In this document: piece after piece, positions 47,646 through 57,705 of the stretch
Layout: the number at the start of each line of letters is the position of its first letter
How positions within the stretch are numbered: the first letter of the stretch is position 1
DNA from: an uncultured Anaeroplasma sp.
Lineage (GTDB): Bacteria; Bacillota_I; Bacilli_A; Acholeplasmatales; Anaeroplasmataceae
Length of the DNA: 64,000 bases
Reading direction: 5' to 3'
Assembly: GCA_945919465.1 (NCBI GenBank)
Contig: CAMEJG010000004.1
Span: forward strand, 23,327 to 87,326
The notes under the pieces: model-generated
Told to the model about the DNA's origin: nothing
Databases searched by the model: none
What the model saw: only the letters and a program-made list of their open reading frames with translations
Made by a program: the position numbers and the translations under genes

Positions 47646-50276
47646 ATGAAAAAGATTTTTGCAAGTTTATTGTTTTTAATTAGTTTTCTTTCATTATCCG
47701 CATGTAATAATGATAATAATGTCAACGGTAATTATAATGAACCAATTGGATTTAGTTTTCATTATTATAGATCAGATTTAAATTATGATGATTATAATAT
47801 GTGGATATGGGAGAATAATCAAAATGGAGCAGACTATTCATTTGATGGAGTGGATGATTATGGAGCTTATATGTATTTTGTTTGGAGTGATTGGACTAGT
47901 GATGTCAAAACAAACGGAATTAATTTTATTGTAAAAGAGGCAAAACCATGGAGTGAAGGTCCTATAAAGGATGTTGAAGCTGATAGAAGTGTTTTATTTA
48001 CTAATATGTCATTTTCTTCAATTGATGGTTATTATCATATATATTTAAAAAGTGGAGATCCTACAATCTATGGAGAAAAGCTTGAAATTGGCGATGAAAT
48101 TGTTACAAAAGAATTTTATTCTGATTATCAAACAAAAGAAATAAGATTAAAAATTGAAACCAATAAGGAATATTCGGATTTAGAATTAAAAAAAGATGGA
48201 GAAACATTGTTTACAATAGAATCTTTAGATTCTTCAAAAATAATATCACAGGATGAAACATTATTTATATATAATTTTATAAATGATTTACCTGATTTCT
48301 CATCTAGTTATATAATCAATGTCACTTTCAAAGAATCAGGTAAAACTATTTCTTCGAAAGTAGATTTATCAAAATTATATACTAGTAAAGCTTTTGATGA
48401 AAAATATACATATGATAAAGAGCTTGGAGCTATTTATGATAAGCAAGGAACAACTTTTAAGGTTTGGTCACCTGTTTCATCAAAAATTGAACTTAGAATA
48501 TATGAATCGGGAACTCCTAAGTCATTAAGTTCTAATGGAAGCGACGAATATAAATCCTATGAAATGATTAAAGAAGACAAAGGAGTTTTTTCTTGCCGTG
48601 TTACTGGAGATTTAAATGGGAAGTATTATACTTATGTAGTTACAAATTCATTATATAAAAATCAAGAAATTGTAGACCCTTATGCAAAATCTTCAGGTAT
48701 AAATGGTTTAAGGGGTATGATATTAGATTTAAATGAAACAAATCCAGAAAATTGGGATGATATAGAGGTACATAATTATAATTCTCAAAGTTTGACAGTA
48801 TATGAATGTCATATTGCAGATCTAACTAGCTCAACAACATGGAATGGTACTCCTTCAAATGCTAAAACCTATAATGGCTTTTATGAAGAAAACACTACAT
48901 ATACTGAAAACAATATTACAGTAAAAACTGGATTTGATCATATTAAGGAGCTAGGTGTAAATGCTGTCCAATTATTACCTATTTTTGATCAAGCAAATGA
49001 TGAAAGAGAAGAATATAAAAGCTTTAATTGGGGCTATAATCCCTTAAATTATAATGTTTTAGAAGGTAGCTATTCATCAAATCCATATGATGGAAGTGTT
49101 CGTGTTAAGGAATTTAAAAACTTAGTAATGGCATATAATAAGGCTGGAATAAATATAATTATGGATGTTGTATATAATCACGTTAATAATCATAATAAAT
49201 CAAATTTTGATGTTTTAATGCCAAAATATTATTTCAGATATTCAAATGGTAATATTTCTAATGGTTCAGGATGTGGTAATGAAACTGCATCAGAAATGCC
49301 TATGTTTAGAAAATTTATGATTGATTCTACAGAATTTTTAGCAAGAGAATACAAGTTATCTGGATTTAGATTTGATTTAATGGGATTACATGATTATAAT
49401 ACAATGAATTTATTAACTGAAAATCTTCATAAAAATGTAAATGAAGCAATTACAGTTTATGGAGAACCATGGACTGGTGGTACTACACCGCTTCAATCTA
49501 ATCATCAAGCAATTCAAACAAATATAAATAAATTTGAAGGATTTGGTTGTTTTAATGATAAAATGCGTGATGCATTAATTAAAGGTGGTTTAAGTGCTAA
49601 AACTGAAAAAGGATGGGTCACAGATACCTTAAATGGTACTAATGTTATTTCTATAATTCAAGGTTTACTAGGAAATCAAAGTAGTATTTCGAATGAACCA
49701 TATAAAACAGTGAACTATGTAACTTGTCATGATAATTATACATTATATGATAGAATAAAAGCTTGTGGAATTACAGATGAGGATTCAATTAAAAAAATGG
49801 CTGTTTTAGCAAATTCAGTAGTTTTCACCTCTCAAGGTATTACCTTTATGTTATCTGGTGAAGAATTCTTAAGAACAAAGGGTGGTAATTCTAATTCTTA
49901 TAATTCAAGCTATAAGGTTAATGAACTTGATTATTCTTTAAAAATAAAGAATTTTGATGTATTTCAAAATTATCAAAAGCTAATAGAATTAAAACATAAT
50001 TCTAATTTATTTGCGAAAACAAAAGAAGAATGTAAATTAATTGAAATACATACAAATTCAAATAAAACATTGATATATTTCGACTTGGTAGATACAGTTA
50101 ATAATTTACAATATCGCATCGCTATTAAAAATGGTACAAAATCAAATGAAAATATAGTTGATTTTGATGGTTATACCTTATATCTAGATACCTTAAATAG
50201 AGCTGATCTAGAATTGGATAGTCAAACAATTTTAGAGGATTTTGAAACAATTATTGCATATAAATCAATCAAATAA
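47646..50276 (+). CDS. pulA: Type I pullulanase-like GH13 lipoprotein
   Basis: Lipobox LSAC; CBM41-like N-terminus; VYECHIADLTSS, GWGYNPLNYNVLEGSYSSNPYDGSVRVKEFK, MDVVYNHVNN, GFRFDLMGLHD, VTCHDNYTLYDR. Confidence 0.92.
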   Translation: MKKIFASLLFLISFLSLSACNNDNNVNGNYNEPIGFSFHYYRSDLNYDDYNMWIWENNQNGADYSFDGVDDYGAYMYFVWSDWTSDVKTNGINFIVKEAKPWSEGPIKDVEADRSVLFTNMSFSSIDGYYHIYLKSGDPTIYGEKLEIGDEIVTKEFYSDYQTKEIRLKIETNKEYSDLELKKDGETLFTIESLDSSKIISQDETLFIYNFINDLPDFSSSYIINVTFKESGKTISSKVDLSKLYTSKAFDEKYTYDKELGAIYDKQGTTFKVWSPVSSKIELRIYESGTPKSLSSNGSDEYKSYEMIKEDKGVFSCRVTGDLNGKYYTYVVTNSLYKNQEIVDPYAKSSGINGLRGMILDLNETNPENWDDIEVHNYNSQSLTVYECHIADLTSSTTWNGTPSNAKTYNGFYEENTTYTENNITVKTGFDHIKELGVNAVQLLPIFDQANDEREEYKSFNWGYNPLNYNVLEGSYSSNPYDGSVRVKEFKNLVMAYNKAGINIIMDVVYNHVNNHNKSNFDVLMPKYYFRYSNGNISNGSGCGNETASEMPMFRKFMIDSTEFLAREYKLSGFRFDLMGLHDYNTMNLLTENLHKNVNEAITVYGEPWTGGTTPLQSNHQAIQTNINKFEGFGCFNDKMRDALIKGGLSAKTEKGWVTDTLNGTNVISIIQGLLGNQSSISNEPYKTVNYVTCHDNYTLYDRIKACGITDEDSIKKMAVLANSVVFTSQGITFMLSGEEFLRTKGGNSNSYNSSYKVNELDYSLKIKNFDVFQNYQKLIELKHNSNLFAKTKEECKLIEIHTNSNKTLIYFDLVDTVNNLQYRIAIKNGTKSNENIVDFDGYTLYLDTLNRADLELDSQTILEDFETIIAYKSIK

Positions 50277-50290
50277 ATGGAGAAAATTAT

Positions 50291-51781
50291 ATGAGTCTTA
50301 ATCTTTTAGCAAAAAAATTGGCCTATTATGCTTATAAGCATTTAGGTATTGATGAGCTAGATATGATATATTTAGAAAATATATTACTAGGTGAGTTTGG
50401 AATATCTACACCCTCAAAAGAGGAATTTAATAAAGAAGAAATAGATAATATGCTTGTTCCTGATAAATTAATAGAGGAATTAAATTCATTAACTAATTAT
50501 GAAAATAAAACTATTTTCTCAACAAAAATAATGGGTTTACTAACTCCAAGGCCTTCCTCTATTAATAATAAATTTTGGGAATTAAGAAAAAAGGGATTAA
50601 ATAAAGAATCCTTAGATTATCTTTATAATTTATCAATAAAAAATAATTATATTCAAAAAACTGCAATTGATAGAAATATTAAATGGAAATATGAGATTGA
50701 TGAATCATTTATTGAAATTACAATTAATCTATCTAAACCAGAAAAGAATAATAAGGATATAGCTAAAGCTTTACTACAACCTCAAACTGAAAAATATCCA
50801 AAATGTTTATTATGTAAAGAAAATTTAGGATTTTATGGTACTAATAACCATCCTTCAAGACAAAATATTCGTATTATACCATTAAAGCTTAATAATGAAG
50901 CATTCTTTATGCAATATTCCCCTTACTCATATTATCCTCATCATGTAATAATAATTAATGATTTACATACTCCTATGAGTATATGTAGAGAAACTTTTAT
51001 TAGACATGCTGATTTCGTTGATACTATTCCTGAATATTTTATTGGTTCAAATGCGGATTTGCCTATTGTGGGTGGTTCAATATTATCTCATGAGCATTAT
51101 CAAGGTGGAGGCTATTTAATGCCTTTAATGTATTCAAAGGATAGATTTATTATTGAAACTTCAAATCCTGAATTAAAACTAAGCTATCTAGACTGGTTTA
51201 ATTCTTGTATTTGTATTAAGACAAAAAATAAAGAATTATTAATTGATTCTTTAGATAAACTAAGAATCAAATGGTCAAGCTATGATGATTTAGAATGTGA
51301 TATTATATCTCATACTAATAATATTAGACATAATACAATTACTCCAATATTACGAAAAGTAAATGATGAATATATAGCATATGTTATTCTTAGAAATAAT
51401 CGTACAAATGAAAAATATCCTGATGGTATTTTTCATGCTCATCCTGAATATCATAACATTAAAAGTGAGGGAATCGGTCTAATAGAGGCAATGGGATTAT
51501 TCATTCTTCCAGGAAGATTAGATAGACAATGTAAGGAAATGGAAAGAATATTATCTCAAAAAATAGATTTAACTAGCTATTTTGATGAAAATCCTGATAT
51601 GCTAATTCATAAAAATATGATAGAATATTTAATGAAACAAAATTCTACTAATTATCAAATAATGATTAAAGAATATATCAATGAGGTATGTATGCATATT
51701 TTAGAAAATACTGCTGTATTTAAAAATACTGAAATTGGTAATAATCATGCTAAAAAATTTATAGAATCTATTAATTTATAG
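50291..51781 (+). CDS. galT: UDP-glucose--hexose-1-phosphate uridylyltransferase (Firmicutes type)
   Basis: CLLCKENLGFYG, PYSYYPHHVIIINDLHTPM, LPIVGGSILSHEHYQGG. Confidence 0.92.
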   Translation: MSLNLLAKKLAYYAYKHLGIDELDMIYLENILLGEFGISTPSKEEFNKEEIDNMLVPDKLIEELNSLTNYENKTIFSTKIMGLLTPRPSSINNKFWELRKKGLNKESLDYLYNLSIKNNYIQKTAIDRNIKWKYEIDESFIEITINLSKPEKNNKDIAKALLQPQTEKYPKCLLCKENLGFYGTNNHPSRQNIRIIPLKLNNEAFFMQYSPYSYYPHHVIIINDLHTPMSICRETFIRHADFVDTIPEYFIGSNADLPIVGGSILSHEHYQGGGYLMPLMYSKDRFIIETSNPELKLSYLDWFNSCICIKTKNKELLIDSLDKLRIKWSSYDDLECDIISHTNNIRHNTITPILRKVNDEYIAYVILRNNRTNEKYPDGIFHAHPEYHNIKSEGIGLIEAMGLFILPGRLDRQCKEMERILSQKIDLTSYFDENPDMLIHKNMIEYLMKQNSTNYQIMIKEYINEVCMHILENTAVFKNTEIGNNHAKKFIESINL

Positions 51782-51790
51782 GGGTAATAT

Positions 51791-52963
51791 ATGAGAGAAG
51801 AAAAACTTGTAGATAATTTTATTAATTATTTTAATGATAAACCATCTGATATTTTTTCGTCATCTGGAAGAATTGAATTATTAGGTAATCATACAGATCA
51901 TAATCATGGTGTTGTATTAGTAGGTGCTGTTAATCTTGATTTACTTGCAGCAGTAAGGGAAACTTCTGATGATACTATTACAGTATATTCCGAAGGATAT
52001 ACTGAATCAAAGATTAATATCAATGATTTAACTAAAAATGAAAGTGAATATGGAAATAATATAGCTATTTTAAAGGGTGTAGTATATAAGATGAAGGAAT
52101 TAGGATATAATGTAGGTGGTTTTAAGGCCTATATTAATTCTATATTACCAGCTGGGTCTGGAATTTCATCTTCTGCAGCTTATGAATGCTTAATTATTGA
52201 AATATTAAATTATTATTTTAATAATGATAAAATGGATCGCTTTGATATCGCAAGAATTGGACAATTTGCTGAAAGTGAATATTTTGGAAAACCTTGTGGG
52301 CTATTAGATCAATGTGGAGTAGCTTTTGGTGGTATTAATAGAATAGATTTTAGTGATATTAAAAATCCTAAGGTGACTCATATTGAATATAGCTTCAATG
52401 ATTATAGTCTTGTATTAGTAAATACGGGTGGTTCTCATAGTAATCTTACAGCTGAATATAAGGCTATTCCTGATGAAATGAGAGAGGTTGCAAATTATTT
52501 TAATAAAAATTATCTTAATGATGTAGATGAATTATTATTTTTAAATAATATTAAGGAGTTAAGAACAAAGGTATCTGATAGAGCAATTCTTAGAGCTATT
52601 CATTTTTATAATGAAAATAGGATAGTTGATAAAGGCTTCAATTCATTAGTAAATAATGATATAAAAGGATTCTTAGATTCTATAACAGCTTCTGGCAATT
52701 CATCATATAAGTATTTACAAAACACTTATGTAAGAACATCAAATACTCAAAACATTAATATTGGTTTAGCCCTTGCTGAAAGATATATTAATGATGGAGC
52801 TTGCCGTGTTCATGGAGGAGGCTTCGAGGGTACTATTTTGTGTTTTATAAATAATGCTGAAGTAACTGAATTTATTAATAAAATGAGCTTAGTATTTGGT
52901 AATAACAATGTTCATAAAATAGGAGTTAGAAATGAAGGCTCCTATCATGTAAAAAAATTATAA
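51791..52963 (+). CDS. galK: Galactokinase
   Basis: SSGRIELLGNHTDHNHG, LPAGSGISSSAAYE, CRVHGGGFEGTIL. Confidence 0.95.
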   Translation: MREEKLVDNFINYFNDKPSDIFSSSGRIELLGNHTDHNHGVVLVGAVNLDLLAAVRETSDDTITVYSEGYTESKININDLTKNESEYGNNIAILKGVVYKMKELGYNVGGFKAYINSILPAGSGISSSAAYECLIIEILNYYFNNDKMDRFDIARIGQFAESEYFGKPCGLLDQCGVAFGGINRIDFSDIKNPKVTHIEYSFNDYSLVLVNTGGSHSNLTAEYKAIPDEMREVANYFNKNYLNDVDELLFLNNIKELRTKVSDRAILRAIHFYNENRIVDKGFNSLVNNDIKGFLDSITASGNSSYKYLQNTYVRTSNTQNINIGLALAERYINDGACRVHGGGFEGTILCFINNAEVTEFINKMSLVFGNNNVHKIGVRNEGSYHVKKL

Positions 52964-52971
52964 TAACTAAT

Positions 52972-53009
52972 AAAGATATCAATATAGAAATGTATTGATA
53001 TCTTTTTTT
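52972..53009 (+). terminator. Rho-independent terminator
   Basis: AAAGATATCAATA...TATTGATATCTTTTTTT. Confidence 0.8.
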
Positions 53010-53099
53010 ATAAATTATGTGAAAAATAAAATAAAATAATAAAATTCTCTTTTTTTATTTAATTAAAAGTGATAAAATTAAATTTATAGAAAGAAGGGG

Positions 53100-54260
53100 A
53101 TGATTGGTATGAAAGGCATCATATATTTTCTTAAAAAATATGGTAATACCTCATTTGATGAGCTTCCATTTAATGAAATTGATATATTAATATTAGCACA
53201 AATTTCATATTTAAATGTTGATGTTTATGCTAATAATCCTAATGAAAAAACCTATGTAAAGGATGTAATTAAAAAAGAATATAGAGCTCGTTTAGTTGAT
53301 AAAACAATGGTTCATAAGATGAATGAGAAGCTTGTAAATGTATTTCCTGATACTACAAGATATAATAATGTATATTTTAAGCATTGGACTAATGATATAA
53401 GATTTGATATTGCTAAAAAGAGTAGTGATGCAAAACAATTTTTTGCGATGACATTTTTTTTGAATGATTTTATGGTGATTGCCTATAGAGGTACAGATTT
53501 AACATTAGTAGGATGGGAAGAGGATTTTAATTTAACCTATGAAGAAGAAGTACCTAGTCAAACTGAGGCAGTAAAATATTTAAATAATATATATGATTTA
53601 TATAAAATTCCTATGTATGTATGTGGACATTCAAAGGGTGGAAACCTTGCAAGTTATGCAGCAGCATTTTGTAATCCTTTAGCTTTAGATAAAATAATAA
53701 GTATTTATAGTTTTGATGGACCAGGATTTTCTAATAATAATATTTTAAATAGCCCCCAATTTACAAAAATGAGAGAAAAACTTCACACTCTTTCAGCTCA
53801 TATTTCTTTTGTAGCATTATTATTATATCATGTTGATGATATTGAATTTATTGATAGTAAAGGATTCTTATTTATGCAGCATGCTGCCTTTAATTGGAAA
53901 ATTGATGGAAATAATAAGCTATTAAGAATTAAAGAAAATTCTATTGAATCAAAGATATTTGATGAAATAGTAATTGAAATAGGTAAGAATATTACTTTAA
54001 CGGAAAGAAAAAAATTTGGAGAAATATTATTTCTTTTAGCAAAGGAAAATCCGGAAAGTAATTTAGTTGATATTGTTCATAGACCTATATCATATTTATA
54101 TGGTATAATTAAAAGAAGAAAAACTCTATCTAAGTCTAAACTAGTTTTTTTTAAGTATATCTTAAGAAAAATTAGACGTTCTATTAAAACAGTATTAGCT
54201 AGAAGAGTCGGATTTAAGGGTCATAGAATGAAAACATTGAAAAAGGATTTTAGAATTTAA
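53100..54260 (+). CDS. DUF2974/Mbeg1-like alpha/beta hydrolase
   Basis: VIAYRGTDLTLVGWEEDFNL and YVCGHSKGGNLASYAA (GHSKGG nucleophile elbow). Confidence 0.8.
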   Translation: MIGMKGIIYFLKKYGNTSFDELPFNEIDILILAQISYLNVDVYANNPNEKTYVKDVIKKEYRARLVDKTMVHKMNEKLVNVFPDTTRYNNVYFKHWTNDIRFDIAKKSSDAKQFFAMTFFLNDFMVIAYRGTDLTLVGWEEDFNLTYEEEVPSQTEAVKYLNNIYDLYKIPMYVCGHSKGGNLASYAAAFCNPLALDKIISIYSFDGPGFSNNNILNSPQFTKMREKLHTLSAHISFVALLLYHVDDIEFIDSKGFLFMQHAAFNWKIDGNNKLLRIKENSIESKIFDEIVIEIGKNITLTERKKFGEILFLLAKENPESNLVDIVHRPISYLYGIIKRRKTLSKSKLVFFKYILRKIRRSIKTVLARRVGFKGHRMKTLKKDFRI

Positions 54261-54262
54261 TT

Positions 54263-54994
54263 ATGGATATTTTAGTTGTAAATGATGATGGATTTGATTC
54301 TATAGGTATTAGAATTCTTGCTAAAAAATTAAAAAAATATGGCAATGTAACTATTATTGCACCTAATTCTTGCCGAAGTGCTTCTTCACATGCGATTGAG
54401 GTTAAAAATCCTATTACAGTAAAAAAAGAAGCTAATTACGAAGGAATTGAGGTTTATTCTCAATCAGGTTATCCTGCTGATTCAGTTAGAATTAGTGATA
54501 CAATATGTAATAAAAAATTTGATATTTGTTTTAGTGGCGTTAATGATGGTTTGAATTTAGGTACAGATATTTTTTATTCTGGTACTAGTGCTTCTGCTAG
54601 AGAGGCTCATATAGAAAAAATGTATTCTGTAGCTATTTCATGTGATAAAAATTCTTTTGATATTGTAGAAAAAGAATTAGATATGGTTTTAGAATATATA
54701 TTCAATAATAATTTATTTAGCTATCTATATACCTTAAATATTAATTTTCCTATAGGAAAATATAATAAAAGTAAAGGTATAAAATTTGCTCATCAGGGCT
54801 ATAAGCTATTTAAAACAGGATTTATTAAAATAGATGATAATAGCTATATTGAACATGGTCATTATATTGAAGAGGATAAAAATACTGAATCTGATGTATA
54901 TTTAGCTAATGAGGGATATATTACAATAGTACCAATTAGCTTAGATCAAACTAATTATGATTCTTTAGATAAATTGAAGAATAAATTTAATTAA
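54263..54994 (+). CDS. surE: 5'/3'-nucleotidase SurE
   Basis: MDILVVNDDGFDSIGIRILAKKL, SGVNDGLNLGTDIFYSGTSASAREA. Confidence 0.93.
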   Translation: MDILVVNDDGFDSIGIRILAKKLKKYGNVTIIAPNSCRSASSHAIEVKNPITVKKEANYEGIEVYSQSGYPADSVRISDTICNKKFDICFSGVNDGLNLGTDIFYSGTSASAREAHIEKMYSVAISCDKNSFDIVEKELDMVLEYIFNNNLFSYLYTLNINFPIGKYNKSKGIKFAHQGYKLFKTGFIKIDDNSYIEHGHYIEEDKNTESDVYLANEGYITIVPISLDQTNYDSLDKLKNKFN

Positions 54995-55007
54995 AGGAAG
55001 TGAAAAA

Positions 55008-55433
55008 ATGTTATTTGAGGATTTACAAAAGGATAATATTACTGCATTAAAAAATCATGATAAAATTGCAAGAAGTATTTTATCAATTGTTTATGGTAAA
55101 TGTAAAAATGAATCAATTGAACAAGGATTAAATGCTAAAAGCTTATCTGATGAGGATACATTAAGAATTATCCAAAAGACAATTAAAGAGCTTGAGGAAG
55201 AAAAGAAAAGCTTTTTAATAGCTAAAAGAGAAGAAAAGGTTGAAGAGCTTGAAGCTCAAATAAAGGTAATTGAAAAATATTTACCAAAACAATTATCAGA
55301 AGCTGAAATTAAAGATATAATTTCAACTTTAGAGGATAAAAAAATACCTTCTATTATGAAATTCTTTAAAGCAAATTATTCTGGTAAATGTGATATGGGA
55401 TTAGTGTCAAAAATTGCCAAAGAATTTCAGTAA
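55008..55433 (+). CDS. GatB/YqeY domain protein
   Basis: MLFEDLQKDNITALKNHDKIARSILSIVYG; LEAQIKVIEKYLPKQLSEAEI. Confidence 0.88.
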   Translation: MLFEDLQKDNITALKNHDKIARSILSIVYGKCKNESIEQGLNAKSLSDEDTLRIIQKTIKELEEEKKSFLIAKREEKVEELEAQIKVIEKYLPKQLSEAEIKDIISTLEDKKIPSIMKFFKANYSGKCDMGLVSKIAKEFQ

Positions 55434-55454
55434 AACTATGTAAAAAAATGTGAA

Positions 55455-55487
55455 AGTAGTGGTTCGTATTGAATCACTATTTTTTTA
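55455..55487 (+). terminator. Terminator overlapping the next promoter
   Basis: AGTGGTTC-GTATT-GAATCACT then T run. Confidence 0.7.
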
Positions 55488-55511
55488 TGCTAAAATGACT
55501 AACTGAGTTAG
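55469..55511 (+). promoter_or_regulatory. marR promoter/operator
   Basis: TTGAAT (55469) - 16 bp - TAAAAT (55491), inverted repeat CTAAC-TGA-GTTAG (55499-55511) at the predicted start site. Confidence 0.55.
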
Positions 55512-55528
55512 GATTTTAGGAGGTAGCT

Positions 55529-55948
55529 ATGACTTTAGAACAATTCAATTATTATTTTAATAAAATGATTGAGGTTAAGCCTCGAAAAATAAAAGTACTA
55601 GAACCACAAAATGGCGAACAATTTTTAATTTTATATTTAGGTCATAATTCTAATAGAGAAATTATTGCAAAAAATCTTAGTGATGAATTAGATTGCTCGA
55701 CTGCAAGAATTGCTGTACTTTTGAATCGCTTAGAAAAAAAGAAAATCATTAAAAAGGTTCAAGCAAGTGATAAAAGAAAAGTAATTGTTTCACTGACGGA
55801 ATTAGGATATGACATATATAATAGAAAATTACTTTTTTTAAAAGACTATATTGCAAGAATATTAACAACAATAGGTAATGATGAATTAGATAGATTCTTT
55901 GATACACTAAAAAAAATTACACAGATTGGAGAAGAGATTAATGATTAA
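55529..55948 (+). CDS. MarR-family transcriptional regulator
   Basis: LDCSTARIAVLLNRLEKKKIIKKVQASDKRKVIVSLTELG winged HTH. Confidence 0.9.
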   Translation: MTLEQFNYYFNKMIEVKPRKIKVLEPQNGEQFLILYLGHNSNREIIAKNLSDELDCSTARIAVLLNRLEKKKIIKKVQASDKRKVIVSLTELGYDIYNRKLLFLKDYIARILTTIGNDELDRFFDTLKKITQIGEEIND

Positions 55949-57704
55949 GTTATTAAAAAATTTAAAATTAAAGGATTATTTATATATTTTATTATTAATA
56001 ATATTTATTGTTGGACAAGTATGGTTAGATTTAACATTACCTGATTATACTAAGGAATTAACACTTGCAATTTCAACTGAAACTGCAACAATGGATATCA
56101 TTCTAACTAATGGTGGGATGATGATTCTATGTGCTGTAGGATCAATGCTATTTGCGATGGCTAGTGTATTTTGCTGTAGTCAAATAGCAGCAAGCTTCGC
56201 AAAAAATATTCGAACTAAGCTATTTGATCAGGTAATGAATTTTTCAAATTTAGAAATGAATGAATTTTCTACTCCTTCATTAATTACACGAACTACTAAT
56301 GATGTTGTACAAATTCAAAATTTTATGGCTATGGGCTTACAAATGATAATAAAAGCTCCAATAATGGCAATTTGGGCAATTTGTAAAATCTCTACAACTA
56401 GAATTGAATGGACTTTAGCTGCAATTATTTCTGTAGCTATTATAATAACAGTAGTTGTAATATTAGTAGCATTATGCTTACCAAAATTTAGATTAATTCA
56501 AAAGCTTACAGATAAATTAAATGATACTACAAGAGAAAATATTACTGGTGTTAGAGTAGTTAGAGCCTATAATTCAATGGATTATCAGGAAAATAAATTT
56601 AAGAAAGCTAATGATGAGATTACTAAAACTAATTTATTTACCTCAAGAGCTATGGGCTTATTAAATCCAGTTATGACAATTTGTATGAATGGACTAACCT
56701 TATCTATTTATTTAATAGGTGCTATTTTAATTAATCAGGTTAATATGACAAATATTACAGCTGGTATGATTGAAAGAGGAGAATTATTTGCAAATATGAG
56801 TATTTTTACTCAATATGCAATGCAAGTAATTATGGCATTCATGATGTTAATAATGATATTTATTATACTTCCTAGAACTATGGTTTCAGCAAAAAGAATT
56901 AATGAAGTATTAGATAAAAAAATATCTATTAAAGATGGTACATTAGCTAATGGGAATGATTCTGGATTAATTGAATTTAAAAATGTTTCTTTTAGCTATC
57001 AAGGTGATGATTATTATGCTTTATCTGATTTGAATTTTTCAATTAATAAAGGAGAAACTGTAGCCTTTATCGGAAGAACAGGCTCAGGTAAATCAACAAT
57101 AATTAACTTATTAAATAGATTTTATGATGTTACTAAGGGTGAAATCATTATTGATGGAGAAAATATAAAGAATTATAAGGAAGAAGCATTAAGAAATAAA
57201 ATAGCTACTGTAGCACAAAAAGCAGTTTTATTTCAAGGTGATGTAAAGGAAAATATATTATATGGATGTAATGATACAAAAGATGATGATCCTAAAATAA
57301 ATAAGGCTATTCAAATAGCTCATGCTGATTTTATCTATAATTTAGAAAATGGTATTCATCATCATGTAGCTCAAGGAGGCAGTAATTTTTCGGGTGGACA
57401 AAAACAAAGAATATCTATTGCTAGGGCTATATATAAGGATTCTAGTATTATTATATTTGATGATTCATTTAGTGCTCTTGATTATAAAACTGATTATTTA
57501 GTAAGAAAATCAATAAAAGAAGAATTAAAGGATAGAACTATTATAATAGTAGCTCAAAGAATAGGTACTATAAAAAATGCTGATAAAATTATTGTATTAG
57601 ATGATGGAAAGATTTCTGGAATAGGTACTCATGAGGAATTATTGAATAACAATGAGATTTATAAAGAAATTGCCTTATCTCAATTATCAAAGGAGGAATT
57701 ATAA
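55941..57704 (+). CDS. ABC transporter ATP-binding/permease (exporter half)
   Basis: TM domain plus GRTGSGKST, SGGQKQRISIARAIYKDSSIIIFDDSFSALD; ATG 55941 overlaps the marR stop. Confidence 0.93.
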   Translation: MIKLLKNLKLKDYLYILLLIIFIVGQVWLDLTLPDYTKELTLAISTETATMDIILTNGGMMILCAVGSMLFAMASVFCCSQIAASFAKNIRTKLFDQVMNFSNLEMNEFSTPSLITRTTNDVVQIQNFMAMGLQMIIKAPIMAIWAICKISTTRIEWTLAAIISVAIIITVVVILVALCLPKFRLIQKLTDKLNDTTRENITGVRVVRAYNSMDYQENKFKKANDEITKTNLFTSRAMGLLNPVMTICMNGLTLSIYLIGAILINQVNMTNITAGMIERGELFANMSIFTQYAMQVIMAFMMLIMIFIILPRTMVSAKRINEVLDKKISIKDGTLANGNDSGLIEFKNVSFSYQGDDYYALSDLNFSINKGETVAFIGRTGSGKSTIINLLNRFYDVTKGEIIIDGENIKNYKEEALRNKIATVAQKAVLFQGDVKENILYGCNDTKDDDPKINKAIQIAHADFIYNLENGIHHHVAQGGSNFSGGQKQRISIARAIYKDSSIIIFDDSFSALDYKTDYLVRKSIKEELKDRTIIIVAQRIGTIKNADKIIVLDDGKISGIGTHEELLNNNEIYKEIALSQLSKEEL

Positions 57705-57705
57705 A

